This document shows, in pieces, positions 25,590-38,691 of a stretch of 64,000 nt of DNA. The notes below the pieces were generated by a model. It had not been told where the DNA came from. It made no database searches and worked only from the letters and a program-made list of their open reading frames with translations. The position numbers and the translations under genes are program-made. Each line of letters starts with the position of its first letter. Position 1 is the first letter of the stretch. Source of the DNA: Ustilaginoidea virens (lineage: Eukaryota > Ascomycota > Sordariomycetes > Hypocreales > Clavicipitaceae); the NCBI RefSeq assembly GCF_000687475.1, contig NC_057318.1:1674001-1738000 (forward strand), written 5' to 3'.

Positions 25590-27040
25590 TCCTTCTTCCC
25601 TTTTTCTTATTAAGGCCATTAATAAGCATTAAAGGTCCTTATTGTTATAAGTTTTATCCTATATTGAGCCTATATTATATACTAATCGGTTGAAGTATTA
25701 TTTCTATCCTATTTGCGTTAGTATTCTTTACCGAATTCTATCTCTATTATAACTAATTATTAACTCTTTTTATAGCAAGACCTAGTCTAGCCTATTATAA
25801 AGCCTATTAGTAAGTCTTAAGTCCTTACCTCTATCGCGAGCATTTTATACTAACCCTATTTAGAGCCTAAATATATCCTTATCTATTACTGGAAGTGCCT
25901 TTATTAGGGAGGGATCGAGCCCTACTCGTCCCTAAAAGCTATACTATACTGCTAGTAATTATCTCCTAAAGGGGGACTCTTTAGATAAGGAGTATTAGTA
26001 TATAAAAGACGAAGAGTTTCTATACGATAGATATACTAAGTATATATAATCGACCGGAGAATTACCTATATATAAGCGTTATAAGAGAGCTAAAGGGTAT
26101 AAAAGCTGCGCTAATTCTTATATATCCTGCGTATAGCTTAATCAGTATCTCGCGGGGAACCCCATACTATAATGCATCTTATATAGCTAGATTAAAGCAG
26201 TAAAGGAGGGGAGGGCCGTTATAAAGCCCGCTTATCCTAAGATAGATATGCAGAAAGCGTATACTATTATCCTTATCCCCGAGTTTTAGGCTTTAAATAA
26301 TTAATAGTATCGCGCTTTTACTGCTGAGTAGGTAGCCCCTAGCGCCTTACATTTGGCGTTTAGGCTAAGAGATGCTGCCGGTATAGTTTCTACCGCATCT
26401 ATAGTGTTAACGCCCTCATAGCGTTAGGCTAGGTCTATTATAAATCTCGCTCCTATTCTAAATATTATAAGGGAGATATAAGTAGAAGCTTAGGAATATT
26501 ATACTAAGATGGAGTAGTATTAGGTTAGAGCTTAATATCCCTAATTACCCTTGCCCCTATCTCGGCCCGCCCTCCCCGCGTATTATATAGGAGGGGAACT
26601 ATTATACGATTAAGGCGGCTAATATTATGCGGAGGCTCTGCTGCCGCTAGTATAAGGTTATCTAGTATAACCCTTATAGTAGTAAGCAGACCCCGCTCTA
26701 TAGCCCCCTATACCCTTGCCGTCTTTATCGCAGCTGCCTCTATAGATACTATATTATCTAGCTTTATCTTATTAAAGGGTTTTATCGTCTTTTAATACGC
26801 CCCCGCTATATTCGCCTTATGGTATCCTATAGACTCTATTATATTATAGACGTATAGGGAATTATCCCCGTCTAATATATAGCCTATATATACGCTTTAC
26901 CTTATAAAGACCTTTACTGCTACCGGCCTATATACTACTATAGGAGTAGGAGGAGGCTTAAGGAGATAGAGAATAGCCCTAAGAAGGGGCGTATTAGGGT
27001 TAAACCTATATCGGCCCTAGTTTAGTTTATTATATTATAT
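25590..27040 (+). pseudogene. Possible antisense ORF in the 3' extra region of Gyp-3
   Basis: Plus strand, opposite to gag-pol. One frame can be followed for about 480 codons if TAA/TAG are read as former Gln codons. Its middle has mixed charged and hydrophobic residues (for example KDEEFLYDRYTKYI and KRYKRAKGYKSCANSY) and its C-terminal third is Gln/Pro-rich. No known family is recognised. A homologous region stands in the same place in Gyp-4. Stop density in RIP-treated DNA is a weak guide and TGA is rare here for the same reason, so coding status is uncertain. A run of about 20 T follows at 27041. Confidence 0.35.
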
Positions 27041-27099
27041 TTTTTTTTTTTTTTTTTTTTAGGTATATTTTTATTATTTTATTTTATTTTTAGTAGTAG

Positions 27100-30000
27100 T
27101 AGGCATTTAATATTATTTACTAGTCTAATAGACCCTATTTTAGGACCTAGCTAGGCCTATTATAAGTCCTAATATCCCCCTATTTAGCCTTAAATATTTC
27201 CTATATAATAGTATTTTTAAAGTTTTCTAGAGGTTCCTATATCGGTAAGTTATACCCTTTCTACTTTATAAGTATATTATGTTTTTATCTTTAACCTTAT
27301 ATATTCTTTGCTATAAGTATCTCCTCAACCTTATATTCTTTATATAGGTTTATAGAGTTTTAAGGGAGGATAAGTAAGGGCTTAAGTTATATATTAGTTA
27401 TTACCTAATTAGGTAATAAATTAAAAGCAGCCTATTCGATTAGGTTAATATAGAAAACTAGATAAATACCCTATAGGATATTAAGCTAGATATTAAGCAG
27501 TAATAAGACGGCAATAATAGTATATTTAGTAGAGACCTAATCGAGCTTTTTATATAGGCGGTTCGTTTTAATATTCTAAAGGTTTAATTATACCTAGTTA
27601 CTAACCTAGAAGCATTCGGCCGGGTATTATAAACAGTTAGTAGTATTTTACTATTATTACTATACGAAGGCGATAGTAGCTTAAGCTAATTCCTATCCCT
27701 CTTTAAGGTTACTAAGAAAGAGAGCTATATACCCCTTTAGGGTAGTTAAGCTTAGGGTTATCTCTAGGGGCAAAGCGATAATTAGAATATTAAACCTATT
27801 AAGCAGCCGGTTTAGGCTAAACCTAGTAATAGATAATATCCGGTTATTTAATATAAGTTAATATACCGCAAGATAGTTTAGCTAATTATACTAATTAAAG
27901 GAAACTATAATACAGAGGACTGCTTATACCTCTTAGTTTATTTGCTTTATGCCGCTATTAGTTTAGGGATAGTATACTATAGAAAGAAGTTGCTTAATCC
28001 TGGCTGATTTATAAAGTATAGACTAAAATTAGCCTACTTAATCTAAACCTTAATTGCTAATAATCTCCTTAGGAAAACTATAAAAGCGCTACTAGTACTA
28101 TTAGAACCGCTTTATGTAGTCTTCTACTTTTATTAAATATATAGCTTCTAGCTAGATATATTTTAATAAGCGGTCTATTATTACTATAAGGAATCGCAGG
28201 TCAGATATATTGCAGGCAGGAAGGTTAGTTATAAAATCGATTAATATTTACAACTAAAAGCGGTCTGCAATTAGTAGTAGTTGCAGTAAGCCCTAGCGCA
28301 ATTAATAGCTCTTATGCACCCTATAATATCGGCAATTCTAAATATATTTTGCTACCTTAGACGATATATTATTAAAGTGATAATCTTATCGCAATAGTTA
28401 GAAGGTAGTATTTTTCCCTAGGTGGCCTATAATAGGTAAATTATAGTAATATTAGATTATTATAGTAGTTAGGGGCTCAAACGATGGGAGCTATACCTAT
28501 ACCCGGTAAAGGAGTACGCTATATATATTTAGGGTATAGTTAGTAATTTGTTCTTATATTACTACCTCTATTAAAAATCGTTATTCCCTATTCGCGATTA
28601 CCGTCTATTAGGCCTAATATATATTATCTTTAGATATTGCTTGGTTTTAGATAGTTTAAAGGTAAGAGTCGGCGAAGATATATAAACCGTAGGGTAGGGT
28701 AGTCTTTAGGGCTAAAGTCGGTATTTTTTTACTTTCTATTTTATCTATATTGAGTGCTAAAATAAATAGCGGTTTTAAGATCTAGCCGATTTATAGCTCT
28801 GCCCTATCTACCTCTTATTCCTACTGAGAAAGCGTATTAAGGCGTTAGGCTTATAATCCGGGCTTATACTAAAGATAGAAGTTAAAAAGCGCTAGAGTTT
28901 TAGCCTATTAGGCTTATCGCTTGGACATTTCTTATAGCCAGGCGAAGTACTCTAGGTTTTTATAGTCGGTAAGAATAGTAAAAGGGGAGGCTATTAAATA
29001 GAATTCTACTAATTACACCTTAAGGCAAAAAATAATAGCAAAGAATTCCTTATCGTATATAATATAGTTTCATTCTATATCTAATAAGCAAATAGAATAG
29101 TATACGATAGGGTAGAGTATACTATCCTCTCCGATCTATAATAGATAGCCACTAAGTGCTATACTAAAGCTATCTACCTTAAGGACTATCTCTTTATTAG
29201 GGTCCTATTAGGCGAAAACTAGAAATAATATAAAATACTATTTAAGCGCTTAGAATGCCGCCTCTTCTTTATCTAACTATTAGAATAGAACCCCTTTTTT
29301 TATTAACCTAACTAAAGGGTCGATAAGGCGGGAGAAATCTAAAATAAAGTCGCAGTAGAAATTAGCAAAACTAAGGAAACTATAAATGCCTTTTAATTTT
29401 ATAGGTGCTTCTTAATTCTAGATAGCCTTAATCTTTTTGGGGTTTAGATAGATTTCCTTTCTAGCTATTACGGTATATCCTAAGTACTAGACCTCTTTTA
29501 CTGTAAAGTTATACTTATTAAAATCTAAATTTAAGCTAGCTTTTTGTAATTATTAAAGGACTTCCTTAATACGCCTTATATAGTCTACCTTTAATCCCCT
29601 AGTATAGATCAAAATATTATTAAGGTAGGCAGTTATAAAGTCTCTTAGTATATTCCCTAAGGCCTTATTAATATATCTTTAAAAGGTCGTAAAGGCCCTA
29701 ATCAGACTAAATAGCATAATAAGCCATTTAAATAGTCCGAATTATATATAGAATGCAGTTAAGTATTTATCGCCTTCTATAATATATATCTTATAGAATA
29801 CTATACGTATATTAACCTTAGTAAACTATTTCGCTTAGGAGAGGGATTATAAGGTCTTTTTAATTAAAAAAAAGGGGTATTAGTTTTAGACTATAATTTT
29901 ATTAAGGGCCTAATAGTCGATGCAAAATCACTATCTATTATTCCCCTTCTTAGCTAGTAGGATTAGTATTACTGCCGATAAGGAGCTCGCTTAGATCTAT

Positions 30001-32079
30001 CCTTTATCTATTAGGTTAGTTACTTATCTCCAAACCTTAAGTAACTAATCTTATAGTATATTATATAATAGGCCCTAAAGTAAGTCTAATTGGCTCCTAT
30101 CTATAGTCTTTTTAAGTTAGATATAGTAGTCTAATATACCTTAGTGCGGAGGGAGACCGGAAGCCTTCTCCTTATTAAAGAGGTCGGCGAATTCTTATAA
30201 TTCTATTAGGAGTACCTATAGCTCTTATAATTATAGGGCAGAGTCTTAATAAGGTAGTAGTATAATACAAAGGATGTATATTATCTTTTATAAGCTTATT
30301 ACTATAAAAGAAGTCGACCGATCCCTAGAGTATTTCGCTTGCTTTAATATACTATAGAAGACTAAGCTAAGGATATTTATTATGGTTAGATCCTATTATT
30401 TTCTCGTTAATTCCTTAACGATAAGGCTATTTACTAATCCGATCTTTAATTAGCGATACTTTACCTATAGTATAATATTATAATACTCTATCTAAAGCAT
30501 CCTAAGGATAATATCGCATATAAGGCCCGAGATAATATAAAGTATAACTATAGATAGCTATCTATTGATATCGATTATTATGCAGACGATATAAGTAATA
30601 AAGAAATATATTACCTTATATTCTCCTAAATAGCTTTAAATATCTACTGCCGTTCCGATTTCCCTATATTATAGTAGGCGGATAGGTTAGAGGCTTAACC
30701 GTTATATTATTTTTTCGCTTATAGCGCTATAGCAATTATATCCTAAGTCGATTAAGATATTAATAAAGGTATAGGATTTATATAAGATCGGTACTAAAAA
30801 GGGGTATTTATCTATTTATTCTATAATTTTCTCTAATTCTTTCTATAATTAGGCCGGGGTCTATATATGCGTTTTAAGCCCTCTAATGAGACTAGATTTA
30901 AGGGCTATTTTTTTTTTAATCTTTATTGCTACTTTCGACCTCTATAACTTATAAATCAAGTGAGGCTACTTTAGCTATATTAGGTTAGATTACTAGCAGT
31001 AGATAATATATAAATATCTAATGCTTAGGAGAGCTATACTAAAGGCAGAGGCCTTTCTTCCTATAATCTTTATATTATTCTTTAGAGACTTATATCGCTT
31101 TAAGAGTATACTAATTACCCTTTAAGTCTAGCTTATTAATGCCTAATATTTATATATTGCCTTTAGAATCCTAGGCATATATTAGTCGAGAATAGGCTAA
31201 GCCCGATTAGTAGTTAATAGTTAGGCTGGTCTTAATATCGATAGTAATTTATTAGTAGTAATCTACTGCCGAATAGTAATTATAATAGGAGACCCTAAAA
31301 CCGATAATCTTATTAGCTATATGAGTATTAAGTGCCGATTAAAGGTATTCTAATTTAACTTCTTTAAGCCAACCGAGACCGCTAATAAGCATAAGTTTTT
31401 CTTTAAATCGAACGAAAAAGGTAGCAAAAGGTTCCTTTAGGCTTTAGTATAAAAAATACTTAAGCTTAGTAATAGCGCGATCCTACTAATATAGGTCCTC
31501 AAAAAGATATTAAAGATATTCGAAGAACCTTATTATATTATAATTATAAGCTATACTATTCTTAAAGAAGGCCGCGACCTATAATTAGACTATAGACGAA
31601 AAGTTCTAGAAGATAAATATCTATTAGATCTTCTTATCTCTAATAAACTCCCTATCGACCTTAAGCTTATATTATATAAAGGTCCGCTAGGCTATAAATA
31701 TAGCCTTTTTACTATTAAAGGGGTCCCCTATTAGGATCGGCTTATGCTTTAGCTAGATATCCTAAGCAGTAGGGAAGGGGGCATTCTATTATACGATTAG
31801 AGCCGGTTAAGTAGCATTTTAGGAGCTATTTAACTAGTTCGCGAGAAAGGTCTGCAGCGAGGCGGTAATAGCAGTAAGGTGCTGCGCATTAGTCTGCATC
31901 TGCGCCTCTATCTGCTATAATCCTGCTGCAAGCTGCTCCACTTGGGTATATATATTACATTAGGGGTATTATGGCTTTAGGTTCTCTCTACTCGGTTCCC
32001 TAGGTATGCTTATCTCGATATCTTATATAGCCTGCATTATTAGCTCTATAATATAAGGTTATAATAATAAGGCTGAGAG
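27100..32079 (-). pseudogene. Gyp-3 gag-pol relic
   Basis: Read on the minus strand from 32079: gag capsid region at about 31000-31900 (ATFFVRFKEKL, ISGLGWLKEVKLEYL); aspartic protease region near 30750; reverse transcriptase about 29300-30050 with YLNNILIYT near 29620 (YLDD with both Asp changed to Asn); RNase H about 28850-29200; integrase core about 27700-28300; chromodomain 27224-27343 (YKVEEIL, KGY, EPLENF). Chromodomain position after integrase identifies a chromovirus. Frequent TAG/TAA stops. Confidence 0.85.
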
Positions 32080-32091
32080 AGTCTATTTAAA
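32080..32091 (-). promoter_or_regulatory. Primer-binding segment of Gyp-3, complementary to its own LTR
   Basis: Directly after the 5' LTR, on the minus strand, the internal region begins TTTAAATAGACT. Its last 11 bases are complementary to AGTCTATTTAA inside the LTR (minus strand of 32142-32152). That LTR segment directly follows a CT-rich block (CTCTCTCTTTCCTCCTT), as fungal transcription starts often do. No tRNA match is needed; this resembles Tf1/sushi self-priming. Confidence 0.7.
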
Positions 32092-32333
32092 TGTAAAGGA
32101 CTGGCCCTAGGGCTACTGCGAATAGGCGTCGAATGAATATATTAAATAGACTAAGGAGGAAAGAGAGAGGGCCCGAATAAGGGCCTCTAAGTAGCCTATT
32201 TATGCCCGTATATAGTACGGGCCGAGTCCTTAGCGAGCCCTTATGACCCTGTGCCGATACTCTTAAGGCTAGTCGCGGGCGCAGCCTGAGTCCTAGCCAT
32301 ATTGTGGCGCGGGCGTAGCCCGAGCCCGTGACA
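32092..32333 (-). repeat. 5' LTR of Gyp-3
   Basis: 242 bp, TGTCACGGGC to CCTTTACA on the minus strand. It keeps GC-rich tips and a CATAAATAGG TATA-like element upstream of the CT block. Confidence 0.93.
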
Positions 32334-32338
32334 GTTTT

Positions 32339-35098
32339 CATCGAAAGTAATATTGCGAATTTATTATACTTCATAAGGGTTAGGAATCTATATACGGTAG
32401 ATATTAGTAGAATTATAACCTACTAAATATCCTATTTTAGCGTATAGTGCTAGCTTTAATTCTCGTCGATTAGTGCCTTTTAATGCTATTATTATTAATA
32501 GATAGGCCTTGCAACCGTAAGCCTTAAGGAATAATATAGAAGGCCTAGGATCAGTATATTGGGTATCCCTAGCGTTATTAGCTAGCCAGGAATGAAGTCG
32601 TTAATATAGTATAATCCACTAAAGGCCTTATTATAGTATGCGATTATATAAGAAGGTTGCGGCTTTCTATAGCTCCAGCCATAGGTCTTCAGGTAGGTTA
32701 GCAGCTAATCGTAAGGACCTAGCTTTAGTCCCTATAATACCCCCCAAGCGTTCAGCTAGGCCCTTTTAGGCTAAAGTATAAGGCGCTATAACTTTATCCT
32801 TTATACCTAAGGATATCTTCCAATTATAGTATTATTGCTGGAAAGCAGGGTCGTTATCGCGATAAACAATAGATATAGCAAGGTTCCACTAGCGCTATAA
32901 ATAATTATTAAGGTCTGCTAGCTTTCCTAGGATTTCCGACTAAATCCTAAAGTATAAGGGATAATAGAAGATAAATTTAGTATTATCATCCCGTAGTAAT
33001 AGTACTGCAACAGCACTATTATAAGCTTGGTCTAGTATAAATATATTAATATATACCCGCCAGAAAGGTCTTGGGCTAGGTAAATAGGGCTGCCGGCTGA
33101 TAATCCTAGTAGCCTTAGATAGTGAATACTGCTTATAATTAATAGTAAGTAATCCTTTAATTTTAGTGCCAGTAGTCGACTAGACTATCCTTTCTAAGGC
33201 TTCCTTATTAGGGTGGCCTAGTCGTTTATGCCATATCGTAGCCATAGCTTCTAAGGTAGATGCATTTTAGGTATCCTTCGAGATAGCCACTACTGTAGCG
33301 GGCGCTATACTGGTTGGAGTGGGATAAGATAATATATATTGTATAGCCGCAGAATTATTGATTAACGGAGATATATTTTTATCTAGTATAGTAGGGTCTT
33401 CCCTACTAATAATAGATGAAGGAGGCGTAGTATCCTCAGAAGTAGTAGTAGTGGCGGCAATAGCAACTTCGCTATACTTAATAACCTGCTGGCTAAACAT
33501 CCGGTTGGTATAAAATAAACGGTCTTTATTATGTGTAATCTAGCCAGTCTGTGAGTTCCAGTGGTAATTTGCACGCATAAATCGCTCCAAGCTTACCACA
33601 TTAGTGTGAAATGTCGGTATATATGCTACATATAGTAGCTCAAAGATGCCTTTATTAGTATTTAATCGCACTCTTCTATATCCTAGTATAGAAAGATTAG
33701 ATTCGCCTGCAAATGCTATTTCTAGCTCGATATTTTGTACGTAATCTAGCAACCGGTCCTTATTATTAGTAATGTGGGTGTTGGAACCACTATCTAGTAT
33801 CTAGGAATCTTTAAGTGGATAGGGTGTAGTTAAGAGAGATGCCTATAGGCTAGTAATAGATAGGGATGCCTATAGGCTAGTAATAGATAGGGATGCCTAT
33901 GGGCTTATAATAGATAGGGATGCCTATGGGCTTGCCTGTGGGCTAGTAATAGTCGTTGACAATATAGTCGGTTCGGGTTGTATAACGTTATATAACGTAT
34001 TACTATCCTTGCTAGCAAACGCAATTCTAAGTGATATAGAAGGAGAGGGTGGTTATAACATAATAGGATTAATCGTGATTCCTTTCGCTTGCAATATTTT
34101 AATAACTATATCCTTAAAGCCCTGATCAGATAAAAACTTGGATTGGATTTTATTAAATATAGTGGTATTAGGCTTCCAATCCTTAGGCGCCTTTTGCTAG
34201 TTTAAAACATAACAATCTTCCCAGCGATGAAAAAGGCCATAAATGCATGGTTGTTTTAGCTTGGTAATATCAATTGTTTTTTATTGATTATTTTGTGATT
34301 TTTATTTGCATCCATAGTAGTATCCATATCTTAGAATGAGGCAAAGGCACCTTATGCTCTTTATTATATAGCAAACTCTTACTCAAATAAATCACTAATA
34401 TAATGACCGTCGGGTATCTTCTTCTCCTATTCTTCTTTATTATTATATTACTTTTCCTTAATTCTATTCTTCCAATAATTAGAAAAAGCTGGTGCAATAG
34501 ATTCCACAGCATCGATAAAATCCTAGGTTAGTCGGAGTCCTTATGTATCTAGTATATTGATATTAATAGCTTCTATAAGGACTTTCTTATAGGAAGTAAT
34601 CCAGCTAGATATTTTAGTCCTATTAGGACTTTATAGCACAGCTATATAGCGCTGGCGGATATCTTTTTTATAGTCCCAAGTGGTGGGCTGCAAGCATTAT
34701 TTTAACAGGTATAGCTATACGGCAACATCATTCTCCTGGCTTATAGTATCGTAGTAATTGCCTATAGTTGCGATAATCTAACGTTAGATATTGACGAGAG
34801 CCTTTTTCTTATCCTTATAATCCTATAGGGTAGTTCTATAGACATTCGTTATATACTGCAACCTAGTAAAATTAGAATCGTCGAGGTCAAAGATAGAGGA
34901 AGTATAAGGCTTAATAGTAGAAGCAGTAGGCTTAACGGGTTGTTATAAAGTAGGCCTATCTTACATAGAAGGGTTGATATAGGCCCAGATATTTTCGTTG
35001 ACAGCAAACTTCTTAATAATCGAGATTCATTTAAACTAGTCTTTACTGCCTAGCAGTTAGAAGTTTGCCGGGTTCCCTAGGTCGGTATTAGTAGCCAT
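32339..35098 (-). pseudogene. Cop-2a gag, protease and integrase relic
   Basis: Starts at an intact ATG (35098-35096; protein begins MATNTDLGNPANF, a copia gag start). Gag with a proline/tyrosine repeat follows at 33840-33960, then protease near 33790 (LDSGSNTH), GAG-pre-integrase near 33230 and the integrase core about 32500-33060. At 32338 it is cut by Gyp-3 and continues from 24988. Gln codons are widely replaced by TAG/TAA. Confidence 0.85.
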
Positions 35099-35990
35099 AG
35101 TAGAATAGGTAGGAAAGGCAGGATAGGTAGGATAGGTAGGATAGGTAAAATAGATAGGAAAGAATAACAATAAGAAAGAATAACAACCTAGCCTTAGTTA
35201 AAGAAAATCTAATGGATAAAAGTCTAAGTAAATCTAAAGGGCAAAATAGTCCCGGTAAATAGTCCTAGGCAAAAGGGATCAATCTAGGTAGTCAATCCAG
35301 TCAATCCAGTCACAATATACCATACTTATAGTCTTCCGGCCTTAGTAGTCAAAAGTCGCTTGCCGGCTTCCTAAGTCAGAAGAAATATTTCGCGCAGGCA
35401 AATGTATCGGTACTGCTGCGTTCTTTTGGGCTATACCTTACACTAGCAATTTATATGGCAGCACGGGTGCCCTAGCAGAACTTTTGCCCGAGGCTGATTT
35501 CTTCGTCGGAAAGAATATTTAATTATAAAAAATCATCTGGCAAGATAGCGACGATATAATAAAAGGTGCGCAGGTAAGCAGTCGGTATGCCTATTGCGCG
35601 GCAAAGGTCGGAATAAAGTGACAGAATTTCAATATGAAAATGCGCGATTGTGCAGGTTTGCACACTATTTATCACGCGTTTATACGGTCCTAGTAATAGT
35701 ATTAGCACAAAGGTATAAGAAATATAGCAGCAAGAAAAGATTAATATTGCATAGAATGCGTAATTGCACTCTTGCAACTAAGGCACAGCTGCGTGCAGCT
35801 GGCTAAAGTCAGTACGCAATTGTTTGCGTATATAATAAAAGGGGGAAACAGCTGGCAATCCGTCGGACCAGCTGGTAATTTATCAGCGTGCAGCTAGCAA
35901 TAAATGCACGCGAATAATAGTCGGAGAGAAATCGAGAGGATAAAATAGATAAAATAAAGCGATTTACCGGGTGCAAACCGGGCTCATAAC
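35099..35990 (-). other. Cop-2a leader and initiator-tRNA primer site
   Basis: Untranslated leader between LTR and gag. The plus-strand CCGGGCTCATAAC at 35978-35990 equals the initiator tRNA-Met anticodon arm (GGGCTCATAACC), so the genomic strand of the element carries GTTATGAGCCCGG as primer site. A GGATAGGTA repeat occurs near 35110-35150. The ORFs at 35523-35806 are leader shadows. Confidence 0.75.
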
Positions 35991-36551
35991 TATCAAAAGG
36001 GTTTCGCCTGCTAAGATAATACAGTATGCGAAGGATAAAGGCAGTAGAATAGTAAAATCGCAGTAAGGTAAAGTAACGGCACAGATAAGATACGAGACTA
36101 AGGCGTAGGGATAATCTAATATATATTAATTCTGCATACTTGCTTGCGCGCCTCCCTCTATACATCCTTCCCACTATTTAGGTAGGAATATCTAGGGATT
36201 TAAATACATAATATTCCAACATAGAACATCCCTAGTGAAATCAATCTGACGTGAATATCATGACCATACTGTGATATCATAGATATGTGGCAAAATGTGC
36301 ATTTGTAGTGCATCGAGATTTGCGACGATAAAGTGGTGTGATCAATTTGCGATGCATCATATATTTGCGCGTGAAGGAATGTGTGTAAGTACTAGGTACT
36401 CAACTTTACTAGCAGTTGCCATATAAATATAAGTACTGAATACTTAATACTTTTTTCAATCTGATGATGCGGCGATGCGTAAGAATTGTCGGCGATTAAT
36501 ATCCAAAAATAATAATAAAATAAAATAACAATAAATAATTTCATTCTGACA
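35991..36551 (-). repeat. 5' LTR of Cop-2a
   Basis: 561 bp, paired with 17985-18545. Followed on the right by the Gyp-2 target duplication GTATA. Confidence 0.92.
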
Positions 36552-37703
36552 GTATAATCTGCAATCTATTCTTTAGTCTTTATTTCTCCTAAGAATTATC
36601 GCTTTATATTTACTATAGCCTTTTATTAGGCATAGTATAAGGTATCTTTAGCTATAGCCTAATCTTAAAGCACCTATAGATAGGTATCGGTAAAGATTTA
36701 AAAGCTATTTAATAAAGAGATTCCTATAGAAGGTATTACCCTTAGTATATCTTTTATTATATCTAGGTCTATAGCTAATTAATTCCTTATTAGGTCCGGT
36801 CAATCCTCTATTAGGTCTATATAGTCTTCTATTAGATCTACCTTAATAATAAAGATAGATAATAATTAAAGGACTTAGCTAAACCTTAGAGCTATATTAT
36901 CTGCCTTTTGCTCCCATTGCGAGAGTATATTAAGGCATTAGGCCTATAAGCCGGGCCGGTACTAAAGGTAGAAGTTTAAAAAGGCTAATATCTTAGCCTA
37001 TTGCGCTTAGCATTCTAATATCTCCTTTAGTTAAGCGAAGTACTTAAGGTTCTTATAGTTTATAAGGATTATAAATAAAGCGGCAATAAAATAGAGTTTA
37101 GTAGACTATACCTTAAAGTATAATATAATAGTAAATAGCTCCTTATCGTAAATAGTATAATTCTATTTAGCTTTTATAAGCTATGCCGAATAGTATATAA
37201 TTAGGTAAAATACTTTATTTTCTTTAATCTAAAAGAGGCAGCTATTAATAGCTATACTAAAGCTATCTACCTTAAGGATCGTCTCCTTCTTAAGGTCCTA
37301 TTAGGCGAAGATTAGATATAAAATAAAATACTACTTAAGTGCTTAAAAAGCCTTTTCTTCCTCTTTAAGCTATTAAAAGGTGATACCCTTTTATATTAAT
37401 TAAACTAAAGGTTTAGCTAAATAATATAAATCTAGGATAAAATCGTAATAGAAATTTATAAAACCTAAAAAGCTTTAGATGCCTTATAATTTCGTAAAGG
37501 CTTCCTTCTCTTAAATCGCTTTAATCTTCTTAGGGTCTAAGCAGATCTCTTTCCCTATTATTACGATATAGTTAAGGTAGTATACCTTTTTTACTATAAA
37601 ATTATATTTATTTAGATTTAGATTTAGGCCGGCATCTTATAGGCATTAAAGGATAACCCTAATATAATCTATATATTCCTTTTATAAGCTCTTAGTATAA
37701 ACT

Positions 37704-38484
37704 TGTTGCAATTCTAAAGGTCACTATAAAGCAAAGCCTTACTAGCTAGCTAGATGGCACAAGACTGTCTGCGACCTGTGACTTAATCTTAGTATAAATA
37801 CTAGATTCGTCACGAAGTCCTAAGACTATACAAGTGCTATAAAGCGAGGCAAGTGTAAAGGCAAGGCAAGTATAAGATAACCAGAATAACGCAGGAAAGG
37901 TAGGAGTTAAGAGGCATGTAGTGCATTAACAGGTTTGATTGTGCTACCCTTCAACTATCTAGAAAGAAGGGGGAAAGCTATCCTATATATACACAAAGGA
38001 GGGGTGGGCCCAGGCATTTAGGGTAGCCAGTAAGAAGGCTCCCCGTAATGCTCGCTATGATACGTCAGCAACCCCGCTATATCCGGCCTTTCCAACCACC
38101 CTAACCACTGCACTAGTAATTAGCCACTACGCTAGTGGACTAACCACCACACTAGTAGACTAGCCACCACACTAGTGGACTAGCCACCACGCTAGTGACT
38201 AACCACCACACTAGTGGACTAGCTACCACACTAGTAGGCCGCCACCACGCTAGTGGGCCACCACGCTAATTTAGCAATGCCACACCTTTTTAACAAGGCC
38301 TACCTTAAGGCCTACCTTACTTGATATACAGTAAATAATCCACTGAAAATCCTTAAGGTAAAAGGCAAAGGCCTAAGGTTGGTAGGACTACCGTAAGTCC
38401 AAGAGGCGGTATAAGGGCCAGAAGGTTAGTAAGCCAGTAGGGCATTAGGCCAGCAGCCTAGTAGGCTACTATAGGATTTTAACA
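37704..38484 (-). mobile_element. Solo LTR of the Cop-3 family (781 bp)
   Basis: Perfect AAACT duplication (37699-37703 and 38485-38489). Its ends are the complements of TGTTAAAATCC and AATTGCAACA. It contains a larger array of the ACTAGTGTGGTGG-type unit than the LTRs of the full-length copy (about 38105-38275). It lies within the reverse transcriptase palm region of Gyp-2. Confidence 0.93.
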
Positions 38485-38691
38485 AAACTAAAATATTATC
38501 TAGGTAAGTAGTAGTAAAATCCCTTAAAAATCCCCTAAAGCCTTATTAATATATTATTAGAATATCGTAGGGGCCCTAATTAGGCTAAAGGGGGTTATTA
38601 ACCACTCGAAAAGACTAAAACGGATCTAAAACGCAATTAGGTATTTATCGCCTTTAGCGATATAGATCTTATAGAATATAGCATAGATATC

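Larger units (their letters stand above)
24994..32333 (-). mobile_element. Gyp-3: complete 7.3-kb dead Ty3/gypsy chromovirus inside Cop-2a
   Basis: Both LTRs are 242 bp (24994-25235 and 32092-32333), with a perfect GTTTT duplication (24989-24993 and 32334-32338). This is the innermost element of the left branch and is uninterrupted. Minus-strand order is gag, protease, reverse transcriptase, RNase H, integrase, chromodomain, then about 1.8 kb of extra sequence before the 3' LTR that Gyp-2 lacks. All frames are broken, so RIP continued after this insertion. Confidence 0.95.
17985..36551 (-). mobile_element. Cop-2a: dead Ty1/copia element inside Gyp-2
   Basis: Equal 561-bp LTRs (17985-18545 and 35991-36551) and a perfect GTATA duplication (17980-17984 and 36552-36556). 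Without Gyp-3 and the inverted Cop-2b segment its length is about 6.9 kb, which agrees with the length predicted from Cop-2c. This indicates that Cop-2b was added without loss. The primer site next to the 5' LTR matches the anticodon arm of initiator tRNA-Met. Confidence 0.92.
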
